Shown: one piece after another, positions 16,036-23,821 of the stretch
Position numbering within the stretch: position 1 is the first letter of the stretch
How the letters are laid out: every line of letters begins with the position of its first letter
Assembly: GCA_947363565.1 (NCBI GenBank)
Contig: CANAPP010000022.1
Coordinates: 1 to 46,698, forward strand
Length of the DNA: 46,698 nucleotides
Source of the DNA: an uncultured Lachnospiraceae bacterium
Lineage (GTDB): Bacteria; Bacillota; Clostridia; Lachnospirales; Lachnospiraceae
Direction: 5' to 3'
Notes under the pieces: model-generated
Seen by the model: the letters and a program-made list of their open reading frames with translations, nothing else
What the model was told of the DNA's origin: nothing
Database searches by the model: none
Made by a program: the position numbers and the translations under genes

Positions 16036-16953
16036 TTAATCTTTCTTATATACCCACAGAGATTTGATCTGATCCTTAATCTTTGCATAAGTCCACAGCT
16101 TATCGCTGTTCTTCTGGCTGAATGGGTCATTCACCTTCACTTTCCCGTTCTTATATTTCGTCAGCACGATAAAGTGCCCTTTCTTGGTAAAATCGCCGGG
16201 TCCCACACTGCAGATGATGGGGTGCCCTGCCTTAAGCTCTTTCGCGATAAAATCCTCAGAAGTATCGCCGCCGGAACTTTTGATCCCCCAGTGCTTACCG
16301 CCCTCGCTCATCAACGCCCAGTAGGTGTTGTTATTCTCATCGATATACCCGTTCTTCTCGCTGTATCTGGCAACCTTCACCGGCGTCACCGATGTATCCC
16401 CGGTCAGCCCGGCGATCACCATGGACATCGCCGTCGGTCCGCAGCCGCAGGTCGCGATATAGCCCGTGCCGTAAGATGCGTGCCCCCAACGCTCATCCCA
16501 CTGGAGATACTGCGGGATTTCTCCCTTCTTAAGCTTATCTGCCACAGTCTTGGCAGGCGGGGTATTCTTATTCTCAACAAAATGCTCGACAAAATCAACC
16601 GTCTCTTTATTCTTTTTCAAAAGGGCAGTGATATCCTCCGGATATCCGGACTGCCTCGCCTGTTCCTTTACGCGCTTAAGCCTCTGCTTCGGCGTCTCAT
16701 TATCCGCCACAGTACCGAGAGCAGATTCCTCCATCTTCTTTGCCGCATCACCAGACACCTGCTCCTTCTGCTCCGTCTTCGCGGCCTCGGCGGCTGCCTT
16801 CTTCTTCTCTGCAGCCTTGGAATTGTATGTGGCCACAAGGACAACCAGCAAAGTGACGAGCAAACCGCACAGGTAAAGCTGCCGTTTAACCTGCTGCCGT
16901 CTCTTCCGGTTCCTGATTCTCTGGCGTTCTCTGGGTGTAATATGTGTTCTCAT
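16036..16953 (-). CDS. Membrane-anchored C39-like cysteine peptidase
   Basis: A very basic N-terminus and one membrane helix (LYLCGLLVTLLVVLVATY, residues 26-43) are followed by an Ala/Lys/Glu-rich stalk (45-130). The outer domain is of the papain-like C39_2 type: Cys171 in CGCGPTAMSMV, His260 in KKGHFIVLT and Asp276 in KVNDPFSQ form the expected triad. Family members are bacteriocin-processing-like or cell-wall-associated peptidases; no ABC domain is fused and no bacteriocin gene is seen nearby, so the substrate is unknown. ATG 16953 follows GAGGAAG; the frame extends to 16989 but that region contains the transcription start. It is a single-gene unit with its own promoter and shared terminator. 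Confidence 0.85.
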   Translation of the reverse strand: MRTHITPRERQRIRNRKRRQQVKRQLYLCGLLVTLLVVLVATYNSKAAEKKKAAAEAAKTEQKEQVSGDAAKKMEESALGTVADNETPKQRLKRVKEQARQSGYPEDITALLKKNKETVDFVEHFVENKNTPPAKTVADKLKKGEIPQYLQWDERWGHASYGTGYIATCGCGPTAMSMVIAGLTGDTSVTPVKVARYSEKNGYIDENNNTYWALMSEGGKHWGIKSSGGDTSEDFIAKELKAGHPIICSVGPGDFTKKGHFIVLTKYKNGKVKVNDPFSQKNSDKLWTYAKIKDQIKSLWVYKKD

Positions 16954-16980
16954 ATCATCTTCCTCTCCTGCTCGCAGATT

Positions 16981-17009
16981 ATTATACAATATCGCTTTCG
17001 TGAATACAA
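16981..17009 (-). promoter_or_regulatory. Promoter for the C39-like peptidase
   Basis: Minus strand TTGTAT (17004-17009), 17-bp spacer, perfect TATAAT (16981-16986). The predicted start near 16974 gives a ~20-nt leader and excludes the upstream in-frame start. Confidence 0.65.
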
Positions 17010-17090
17010 CTTATAAAACTTATAATATTCTTAATTTTTTTAGCTGTACGGCTGCACGGATTGTGCGAATGAATGTGGAGACCCATTTTC

Positions 17091-17119
17091 TTGCCATTTA
17101 TCTCACAGTGTGCTATATT
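17091..17119 (+). promoter_or_regulatory. Promoter for the esterase/ATP-grasp trio
   Basis: TTGCCA (17091-17096), 17-bp spacer, TATATT (17114-17119) with a TG one base upstream. The start near 17126 leaves a ~23-nt leader to the ATG at 17149 and places the alternative start at 17110 outside the transcript. Confidence 0.6.
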
Positions 17120-17148
17120 TTTTAGGTAAACATTACAGGGAGGCGTTA

Positions 17149-17916
17149 ATGATTATGGTAAATACATGGGATATTACGATTCCGGAGCTGACGGGCAGTG
17201 AGCTAAGAAAGGCCTACGTCTATCTTCCGGAAAGCTATACAGATGACGGGTTAAAAAGATATCCTGTCCTCTATATGTTCGACGGGCACAACGTATTTTT
17301 TGATTCCCACGCAACTTACGGCAAATGCTGGGGCATGAAGGAATATCTGGACCTGACCGGGACAGATCTGATCATCGTTGCCATAGAGTGCAACCACAGC
17401 CCGGATTTCGGCCGGCTTAAGGAGTATTCTCCCTTTGATTTTTCCGACCCGCAGTTCGGGAAGATCACGGGAAAGGGGAAGATTACCATGGACTGGTTCG
17501 TACATACCTTAAAACCGGAGATTGACGAAAAGTACCGTACGCTTCCGGACAGGGCGCACACCTTTATGGCGGGAAGTTCCATGGGCGGGCTGATGAGCCT
17601 GTATGCCGTCCTCAAGTATAATCACATGTTTAAAGGGGCGGGAGTCCTCTCGCCTTCGCTCTGGACGAACCCGCATAAGATCGAGATGCTGATCCGCACG
17701 TCCCCGGTAAAGACGGACACGGTGATCTACATGGATTACGGCGAGGAGGAACTTTCTTCCCATGCCGGCATGAGAAAGCTCTTTACACGGACGGCAGGGC
17801 TTCTCCTCGACAAACAGATCCTTCTGACCAGCCGGATCGTCCCCGGAGGGAGCCACTGCGAGGCAAGCTGGGAAAAGCAACTTCCCTTCCTCATCCCCAC
17901 ACTTATGTATCAGTAA
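17149..17916 (+). CDS. Esterase D/enterochelin-esterase-like alpha/beta hydrolase
   Basis: This cytosolic serine hydrolase of 255 residues resembles the esterase D and enterochelin-esterase (Fes-like) group. RYPVLYMFDGHNVFFD is the oxyanion-side strand, GSSMGGLMS holds the nucleophilic Ser in GxSxG, an Asp follows in the MDYGEEE region, and the catalytic His lies in PGGSHCEASWE. No signal peptide is seen. The real substrate is unknown; family members cleave short acyl esters, siderophore esters or formylglutathione. GGGAGG five nt upstream fixes the ATG at 17149. A second, unrelated-looking esterase gene follows after 15 bp and then an ATP-grasp ligase, so all three are likely cotranscribed and work on one metabolite. 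Confidence 0.85.
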   Translation: MIMVNTWDITIPELTGSELRKAYVYLPESYTDDGLKRYPVLYMFDGHNVFFDSHATYGKCWGMKEYLDLTGTDLIIVAIECNHSPDFGRLKEYSPFDFSDPQFGKITGKGKITMDWFVHTLKPEIDEKYRTLPDRAHTFMAGSSMGGLMSLYAVLKYNHMFKGAGVLSPSLWTNPHKIEMLIRTSPVKTDTVIYMDYGEEELSSHAGMRKLFTRTAGLLLDKQILLTSRIVPGGSHCEASWEKQLPFLIPTLMYQ

Positions 17917-17931
17917 AGGAAAGGTGATCAT

Positions 17932-18690
17932 ATGAAAACAGAATATTTAAAAAACTTCAGTCCTGCGCTTTCGCGGGACATGGAAATGAAAATCTACGGA
18001 CACGCCGGACGGCCGGTGATCTTCATCCCCTGCCAGGACGGGCGGTTTTACGACTTCGAGAATTTTAAGATGACGGATGCTTTCGCGCCGTGGATCGATT
18101 CCGGCCAGATCACCGTATTTTCCATTGACACTTTAGATAAGGAGACCTGGTCGAATAAGTGGGACGATCCCCGCAGACGCATCTGCCGCTATGAAGACTG
18201 GATCCGCTATATCACGGACGAACTGGTTCCACTTGTCAGGAATATCACGAATGAGCACAACGGCTGGGAAGGCTATCCCGGCGTCATGACTGCCGGGTGC
18301 AGCCTGGGTGCAACCCACGCCGCTAACCTTTTCTTCCGCCGCCCCGATCTTTTTGACGGGCTGCTGGCACTGAGCGGGATCTATTCCGCCGAGTACGGAT
18401 TTGACTACTATATGGACGGACTTGTCTACAACAACTCTCCGCTGCATTACCTTCCGAACATGCCGAAGGACCACCCATATATCGATCTATACAACCGCAA
18501 AAAGGCGGTCATCTGCGTAGGCCAGGGCCCGTGGGAGATGCCGGAGTCTACAAGACAGCTCCACCAGATCCTGATGGATAAGGGCATCAACGCCTGGGTA
18601 GACTACTGGGGCTATGACTGCTCCCATGACTGGTACTGGTGGTACAAGCAGGTGGAATATTTTGTTCCGTACCTGCTGGGACAAAAGTAA
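17932..18690 (+). CDS. Second esterase-family alpha/beta hydrolase
   Basis: This is a 252-residue cytosolic hydrolase. Strand HAGRPVIFIPCQDGRFYDF begins the fold; the nucleophile elbow is AGCSLGATHAA (GxSxG with Cys before Ser); LFDGLLALSGIYS follows as in esterase-D relatives; the probable catalytic His is in YDCSHDWYWW near the C-terminus. Trp and Tyr are abundant near the active site, suggesting an aromatic or sugar-like ligand pocket (inference). It begins 15 bp after the first esterase with AAAGGTGATC before ATG. It is clearly a different subfamily from its neighbour, so this is not a recent duplication. Substrate unknown. Confidence 0.82.
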   Translation: MKTEYLKNFSPALSRDMEMKIYGHAGRPVIFIPCQDGRFYDFENFKMTDAFAPWIDSGQITVFSIDTLDKETWSNKWDDPRRRICRYEDWIRYITDELVPLVRNITNEHNGWEGYPGVMTAGCSLGATHAANLFFRRPDLFDGLLALSGIYSAEYGFDYYMDGLVYNNSPLHYLPNMPKDHPYIDLYNRKKAVICVGQGPWEMPESTRQLHQILMDKGINAWVDYWGYDCSHDWYWWYKQVEYFVPYLLGQK

Positions 18691-18731
18691 CCTGACGCTT
18701 TTACACCTACGGTGTCTATAGCGGTAAATCC

Positions 18732-18764
18732 GGCCGGAATGCGCGGATTTCCCCCGTTCCGGCC
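18732..18764 (+). repeat. 8-bp GC-rich hairpin between esterase and ATP-grasp genes
   Basis: GGCCGGAA (18732-18739) pairs with TTCCGGCC (18757-18764); a smaller ACACC-TAC-GGTGT hairpin lies just upstream (from about 18702). There is no T run, so it is probably an RNA-stability or processing element within the operon rather than a terminator. Confidence 0.4.
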
Positions 18765-18794
18765 ATGACAGACCAACTTACGAAGGAGAAACCT

Positions 18795-20003
18795 ATGAAA
18801 AATTTTATCTTTATCTCCCCCAACTTTCCGACTAACTACTGGATGTTCTGCAGGGAACTGAAAAATAACGGGATGAATGTACTCGGCATCGGCGACCAGC
18901 CTTACGATGAGCTGTCCGATGAGCTGAAAAAAAGCCTGAATGAATACTATAAAGTAAACAATCTGGAAAATTATGAGGAGGTATTCCGAGGTGTTGCTTT
19001 CCTCACCTATAAGCACGGCAAGATTGACTGGCTTGAGTCCAACAACGAATACTGGCTTGAGCGGGACGCAAAGCTGCGCACCGAATTTCACATCACTACC
19101 GGTTTTGGGGAGGCAGATATCCCCCGGATCAAGTACAAGTCAAGGATGAAGGAGTATTATCAGAAAGCCGGGATCCCCACCGCCCGCTACTGTCTGACAG
19201 ACTCCCTTGAAGCCTGCCGTAAATTTGCCGGCGAGGTAGGATATCCCGTTGTGGCAAAGCCGGATAACGGCGTAGGCGCAAGCCACACCTACAAGCTTTC
19301 CGATGACGGTGAACTCAGCACCTTCTTTATGAGGAAGCTCCCTGGTATCCCTTATATTATGGAAGAATTCATCGATGCAGAGGTCAACTCCTACGACGCC
19401 ATCATCGACGCTTCCGGGAAGCCCATGTTTGAGACCGGCAATGTCACTCCGGATTCGATCATGGATATCGTAAACAATGCGGATAACTCCATTTACCATA
19501 TCGTAAAGACCCTCTCCGAAGATGTAAAGCGGGCGGGCCGGGCGACTGCAGAAAGCTTCGGCGTCAGGAGCCGCTTTGTCCACTTTGAATTTTTCCGGCT
19601 GCTAAAAGCCCACAAGGGTCTCGGGAAAAAAGGCGATATCGTAGCCTTGGAAGTGAATATGCGGCCATGCGGAGGGTTCACGCCGGATATGATCAATTTC
19701 GGCCACAACACTAACGTCTATAAGATCTGGGCGGATATGATCGCCTACGACCGCTCCACTATGCCGAAGGGCAAGGATGAATACTGCGCCTACGCAGGAC
19801 GCCGGGATGGCAAACGATTTGTCTTAAGCCATGAAGAGATCCTGGAAAAATATAGAAAAAACATCCGCATGGCCGAGCGCATCCCAGACGTACTCGCCGG
19901 AGCTATGGGAAATCAGATGTATATCGCCACTTTTCCGTCAAAGGCGAAGATGAATGCATTTTATGATGATGTATTAAGATGTATAGAAGCAGAGACAGAT
20001 TAA
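18795..20003 (+). CDS. ATP-grasp domain ligase of unknown product
   Basis: ATP-grasp enzymes join a carboxylate to an amine or thiol through an acyl-phosphate. The N-terminal ~95 residues form a preATP-grasp-like domain (KNFIFISPNFPTNYWMFCRE). The ATP-binding half shows KYKSRMKEYYQKAGIPTARY, YPVVAKPDNGVGASHTYK (phosphate-binding Lys and glycine loop), YIMEEFIDAEVNSYDAI (purine-binding strand) and VALEVNMRPCGGFTPDMINF with the metal-binding Glu and Asn. Length is 402. AAGGAG seven nt upstream sets the start at 18795. It resembles carbamoyl-phosphate-synthase-type or peptide ligases in fold only. With two esterases in the same operon it may make or salvage a small amide- or ester-containing metabolite. 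Confidence 0.85.
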   Translation: MKNFIFISPNFPTNYWMFCRELKNNGMNVLGIGDQPYDELSDELKKSLNEYYKVNNLENYEEVFRGVAFLTYKHGKIDWLESNNEYWLERDAKLRTEFHITTGFGEADIPRIKYKSRMKEYYQKAGIPTARYCLTDSLEACRKFAGEVGYPVVAKPDNGVGASHTYKLSDDGELSTFFMRKLPGIPYIMEEFIDAEVNSYDAIIDASGKPMFETGNVTPDSIMDIVNNADNSIYHIVKTLSEDVKRAGRATAESFGVRSRFVHFEFFRLLKAHKGLGKKGDIVALEVNMRPCGGFTPDMINFGHNTNVYKIWADMIAYDRSTMPKGKDEYCAYAGRRDGKRFVLSHEEILEKYRKNIRMAERIPDVLAGAMGNQMYIATFPSKAKMNAFYDDVLRCIEAETD

Positions 20004-20095
20004 TCTTATATGAACATATCTTCCCCTGAAGCTTTTTAAAATACTTTTTTTGCGGGGAAATCCGTATGGGCCGGAACCTTTCCAAAACCCGTAAA

Positions 20096-20131
20096 GAAAA
20101 ACCGGCACCTCTTACTTCCGTGCCGATTTTT
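20096..20131. terminator. Bidirectional terminator (ATP-grasp and activator genes)
   Basis: CGGCAC (20103-20108) pairs with GTGCCG (20120-20125). T runs follow on both strands (ATTTTT at 20126-20131 on plus; GTTTTT on minus). The stop codon of the minus-strand activator gene lies in the loop. Confidence 0.75.
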
Positions 20132-20879
20132 CCTTCGCCAAAAACGCCGCCCCCAGCGCCCCCGCATATCTCCCGTCTGCTGTCGGCTCCACCGTCTTCC
20201 CCACCTTCGCAGACAATATTTTTGTAAAATACTCACTGTGGCTTAATCCCCCGGTCAGGATCACCTTCTCCGACAGGTTCTTCCTCTGGCCAAGCTGCGC
20301 CACCTTCGCCGCCACCGAATCTACCACGCCCGCCGCGATATCCTCCCGGTTTTTCCCTTCCCCGATATAATTGATGACCTCGGACTCTGCAAATACGGTG
20401 CAAAGGGAACTGATCGGCAGTACCGTCCCTGCCGCCGCCATGTCAAAAAGCTCCTGCAAGCTCACTCCCAGGCGGTTCGCCATGATTTCCAGGAACTTTC
20501 CCGTTCCCGCCGAACATTTGTCATTCATGAGGAAATCCTGCACCATGCCTCCGGAAACTAAGATCACTTTCGTATCCTGGCCGCCCACGTCAATGATGGT
20601 ACACTCATCCCCCGCCATCTCCCTGCCGCCTCTAGCGTGGCAGGTAATCTCCGTGATGACGTAATCTGCAAAATCCACGGCAATCCTGCCGTATCCGGTA
20701 GCCGCGACTTTTGTCTCCGCATTTCCAACATCCACGCCGTCCGCAAGGAGCTTTTCCCGGATAAGCGTCGTCGTCTCCTTGCTGCTCCAGCCCGTCGGCA
20801 GGACGAACTTCATCTCCTTTTCCCCGAGCACCGCCACCTTTGATGCTGTGGAGCCAATATCAATTCCTACATAATTCAT
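20112..20879 (-). CDS. ASKHA-type ATPase activator of a dehydratase-family Fe-S enzyme (HgdC/DCCP reductase-like)
   Basis: This 255-residue protein of the BadF/BadG/HgdC family hydrolyses ATP to inject low-potential electrons into its partner enzyme. MNYVGIDIGSTASKVAV is the ATPase phosphate loop, and IIDVGGQDTKVI is the second nucleotide motif. A single [4Fe-4S] cluster at the homodimer interface should be held by Cys122 (NDKCSAGTGKFLE) and Cys160 (PISSLCTVFAESEV), with spacing like HgdC. The ATG at 20879 is chosen over an upstream in-frame TTG. Its gene lies two genes after the dehydratase-like partner (21233-22507), with the DUF3343 gene between them, so it very probably is that enzyme's reductase. 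It is highly oxygen sensitive by analogy. Confidence 0.9.
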   Translation of the reverse strand: MNYVGIDIGSTASKVAVLGEKEMKFVLPTGWSSKETTTLIREKLLADGVDVGNAETKVAATGYGRIAVDFADYVITEITCHARGGREMAGDECTIIDVGGQDTKVILVSGGMVQDFLMNDKCSAGTGKFLEIMANRLGVSLQELFDMAAAGTVLPISSLCTVFAESEVINYIGEGKNREDIAAGVVDSVAAKVAQLGQRKNLSEKVILTGGLSHSEYFTKILSAKVGKTVEPTADGRYAGALGAAFLAKEKSARK

Positions 20880-20943
20880 CTTGCTTTTCCCTTTCAATTA
20901 TATTTATATGCACGGTGAAACGATGGACTGCTCCTCACTTCTT

Positions 20944-21204
20944 CTAACAATATCTGTCCCTGTGCGGGTTCAGATCCTTCTCCACCGCAGCAATCTTCAA
21001 AATCTCAATCCCGTGCTCCGACACACAAGTCCGGACCGCGCCTATATCCTCTTCCTTAATCATCAGTGAAATCCCGCAGCATTTACTCGCACTTCTGGGG
21101 GTCGGGGCAATGACTGCCCAAACCCCCAGCTTTTTCAGTTCATGATAAAGACGCATCCCATTATCGTGATTCGGAAACAACACATAATGCTGTACCCTCT
21201 CCAT
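20944..21204 (-). CDS. DUF3343 protein (putative Se/S carrier-like)
   Basis: This is an 86-residue protein with FPNHDNGMRLYHELKKLGVW, TPRSASKCCGISLMI (vicinal Cys42-Cys43) and a C-terminal Cys. This matches the DUF3343 family, described in protein-family databases as putative selenium/sulfur carrier-like; the name is from memory. The cysteine pair would suit shuttling of a persulfide or selenide. GAAGG five nt upstream supports ATG 21204. It sits between the dehydratase-like enzyme and its activator, with a cysteine desulfurase gene just upstream of the set. That context supports chalcogen delivery for building or repairing the enzyme's metal cluster (inference). Confidence 0.82.
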   Translation of the reverse strand: MERVQHYVLFPNHDNGMRLYHELKKLGVWAVIAPTPRSASKCCGISLMIKEEDIGAVRTCVSEHGIEILKIAAVEKDLNPHRDRYC

Positions 21205-21232
21205 AATAGCCTTCTTTCTTTTGTGGTATCCC

Positions 21233-22507
21233 TTAGTTATTAAGCATTTCCACAAATGCGCTGACTCTTGTGCGAAGCTGCTGTGCGTCGCTGTCCGTAT
21301 AGTCTGTCTCGATGCCGAGTACCGGGATTCCGGCCTCTTTCATAGCGCGCTCTACGAAATATCCTTCCGTGTCATACAGGTTGCAGAACTTAAGGTTCAC
21401 ATCGATGATGCCGTCAACCTTATACTCTTTCGCCAGACGCAGGATATCGTCAATCCTCGCATGGTTCGGGGTGAAACATGCACAGTTGATGTTCATGTAG
21501 CGCTCTGCGATTGCCGTAATCTGGTCTTCCACCGTCTCCTTGCTCTCGTCCACATAATTCTCAAAATAACGTGTTCCCGTACACATCTCTTCACAGACAA
21601 CCACCGCGCCGCTTGTCTCCACGATGTTGTGCAGTTTCCAGTTCGGAATCGCAAGAGGCGTTCCTGTCAGCATAATCCGCTTTGTGCCTGCCGGAACCAC
21701 GCTTACGCCGTCTTTGATCCTCTGCTCTAACTCGTCGCAGAGCTTGTTGGTCATCTGGGTAAATCTCGCCGGATCGTCATAGAACGCAATCTGGGAAATC
21801 ACAAGGGCATCCGTACCGCTGATCGGTAATGTCTCATTTTTGCGGCAGTCATAAAGCCTTGCAAGAGCCTTTCTCTTATTGTTAATAAGTTTAATGGTCT
21901 CCGCCAGTTTCTCCGCCGTAACCTTATTGCCGGTAAACTCCTCTACCTTCTCCTTTAACGCCGTAATCTCCTCCGCCCATGCCTTAACGTCTTTCGCGCG
22001 TTTCATCTGCGGAAGGTCCATCACATGCACCGGGACATCCTCAGAGAGGATCTCCCATGCCTTCTTCTTTCCGTCGCAGGTCGTTTCCCCAATGTACATA
22101 TCTGCAATCCTAAAGAACGGGCACGTCCGGTCAAGCCTTGCGCCTACAGATGCCTTGATGAGCGGGCATGTGTTGGTGGGCAGTACCTTCTCCCCGCCCG
22201 GAACCCAGAACTGGGAGCCGCCGCAGAGACCTGTAGCAATCGCGTCAGCCGCGAAAATCACCTCATCCGGAACATAGACGCAGAACGTACCGAATACCTT
22301 GCCGCCCTTTTTCTGGTGCTCGATAAGCTCTGCCGGGCGGATGCCATGGATATCTGCCACGACCATATTATAGTAATCCATACCCTCCGGCCTGTTCTCC
22401 TGGGATAAAAAGACATCCCCAAATGCCTGCGGCAGCACCGCGCAGAGCTGGTCATGCAGCTCTAAGTTCATCCCAAGTTCTTCCCACATCTTATGATTGT
22501 CAGCCAT
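21233..22507 (-). CDS. 2-hydroxyacyl-CoA dehydratase-family protein, DCCP-like (double-cubane cluster)
   Basis: This 424-residue member of the HgdB/BcrB family is encoded alone, without the second subunit that true dehydratases and benzoyl-CoA reductases need. That matches the double-cubane cluster protein type, whose homodimer carries [8Fe-9S] clusters and reduces small molecules after ATP-driven electron injection. Many cysteines lie in conserved-looking settings: Cys76 (GTFCVYVPDE), Cys95, Cys114 (TNTCPLIKA), Cys129 (RTCPFF), Cys144, Cys305/Cys309, Cys342/Cys344 (NCACFTPNHAR) and Cys375. AGGAGG is seven nt before the ATG. It leads the set DCCP-DUF3343-activator, 143 bp after the cysteine desulfurase. 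Natural substrate is unknown; a CoA-ester dehydratase with a distant partner subunit is the alternative. Confidence 0.85.
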   Translation of the reverse strand: MADNHKMWEELGMNLELHDQLCAVLPQAFGDVFLSQENRPEGMDYYNMVVADIHGIRPAELIEHQKKGGKVFGTFCVYVPDEVIFAADAIATGLCGGSQFWVPGGEKVLPTNTCPLIKASVGARLDRTCPFFRIADMYIGETTCDGKKKAWEILSEDVPVHVMDLPQMKRAKDVKAWAEEITALKEKVEEFTGNKVTAEKLAETIKLINNKRKALARLYDCRKNETLPISGTDALVISQIAFYDDPARFTQMTNKLCDELEQRIKDGVSVVPAGTKRIMLTGTPLAIPNWKLHNIVETSGAVVVCEEMCTGTRYFENYVDESKETVEDQITAIAERYMNINCACFTPNHARIDDILRLAKEYKVDGIIDVNLKFCNLYDTEGYFVERAMKEAGIPVLGIETDYTDSDAQQLRTRVSAFVEMLNN

Positions 22508-22650
22508 TTTAAATTTCCTCCTTAAGTAACATTTTATTGATAAAAAATAGTACTATAAGTGTATCATTTTTATGGCCTCCAGGCTATGGATTCCTCGCAT
22601 TTCACTGATTGATAATTATAATATATAGAAGCTTTTATAGATATTTTCTA

Positions 22651-23805
22651 TCAATATCCCGTTATCTTTCGGATTCCTCCTATGCAGCAGTCAATTTCCT
22701 CCTCCGTATTAGACATGCCGAAGGCAAATCTCACTGTCCCCTGGGGAAATGTCCCAAGAGACTGGTGCGCAGCCGGCGCACAGTGAAGCCCGACTCTTGT
22801 CATGATCCCATATTCCTGCTCCAGGGTAAATGCCGCAACCGCATTGTCCACCGTCAGGAAATCCACCGACACAACCGCCACCCGGTTTTTCGTATCCTTC
22901 CTCCCCGCAACGCGCACGCCAGGGACAGCTTTTAACTTCTCTAAAAAACAGGCGGTCAGCTTCATCTTCTTTTCATGGACCGCATCGATCCCCGTCTTTT
23001 CCAGATAGTCCAGGGCAGCGTGGAGACCGATGATCCCCGGGAGATTCATGGTTCCGCTCTCGTACTTGTCCGGGAGATTTTCCGGCTGCAGAAGGGAATC
23101 CGACTGGCTTCCCGTACCCCCCGCGACGTACGCCTCCATCTGTTCATCAAGCCGCCCGGAAATCAGAAATCCGCCAATCCCCTGAGGTCCAAGCAGTCCT
23201 TTATGCCCCGTGAATGCAAGAAAATCAATGCCGCACCCTTCCATATCCACCGCTATCGTCCCCGCGCTCTGGGCTGTATCTACCGCAAAGAAAAGTCCTT
23301 TCCTTCTGCAGATCTCCCCAATCTTACGGATGGGCAGGATTGTCCCGCACACATTTGACGCATGGGTCATAATGACCGCCTTCGTCTCCGGCCTGACCAT
23401 CCCTTCAAGCTCGTCCGCATCAAGGTTCCCCTCCGTATCCACCAGGACGATATCATAGGAAACTCCCCGTCCCTTCATCTGCTCCAGTGGACGCATGACC
23501 GCATTATGCTCCAGCCCGCTCACCAGCACGTGATCGCCCGGCTTTAAAAAGCCCTTTATAAAATAGTTAAGAGAGTAAGTGATCCCCGGCGTAAAGATCA
23601 CATGCCGGGAATCCCTGACGCCAAAGAGCCTGGCAAGCTGTTCCCTCGTGTCCAGCACAATCCCTTCCACCTCATATGCCCCGGCGTAGTTCCCCCGGTT
23701 GATATTGAACGCCCCGTTCTCTAAAAGCTCCGCCATCGCCCCCGCAACGCCCCGAGCCTTCGGCCATGAAGTACTTCCGTTGTCAAAATAAATGGTCTGT
23801 CTCAT
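22651..23805 (-). CDS. Cysteine desulfurase-family PLP enzyme (EF2568 type)
   Basis: This class V aminotransferase-fold enzyme would release sulfur (or selenium) from cysteine (or selenocysteine). YFDNGSTSWPKA opens the sequence; the PLP Schiff-base lysine is Lys202 in FTGHKGLLGPQGIGG; RVGLHCAPAAHQSLGT holds the persulfide Cys in the catalytic loop; GTVRFAFGMSNTEEEID is the usual end. The pattern fits the EF2568-type subfamily, whose founding member I recall as being near selenium-metabolism genes; this needs checking. ATG 23805 follows AAGGGG. It starts 17 bp after cbiB stops, so it is the last gene of the cobalamin operon. It also lies directly upstream of the DCCP set, the likely user of its sulfur. 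Confidence 0.88.
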   Translation of the reverse strand: MRQTIYFDNGSTSWPKARGVAGAMAELLENGAFNINRGNYAGAYEVEGIVLDTREQLARLFGVRDSRHVIFTPGITYSLNYFIKGFLKPGDHVLVSGLEHNAVMRPLEQMKGRGVSYDIVLVDTEGNLDADELEGMVRPETKAVIMTHASNVCGTILPIRKIGEICRRKGLFFAVDTAQSAGTIAVDMEGCGIDFLAFTGHKGLLGPQGIGGFLISGRLDEQMEAYVAGGTGSQSDSLLQPENLPDKYESGTMNLPGIIGLHAALDYLEKTGIDAVHEKKMKLTACFLEKLKAVPGVRVAGRKDTKNRVAVVSVDFLTVDNAVAAFTLEQEYGIMTRVGLHCAPAAHQSLGTFPQGTVRFAFGMSNTEEEIDCCIGGIRKITGY

Positions 23806-23821
23806 CGTATTTCCCCTTTCC

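Noticed and set aside
18691-18794. Terminator separating the ATP-grasp gene from the esterases
   Set aside because: The GC-rich hairpin there has no T run and no promoter was found after it, so the three genes are treated as one operon.
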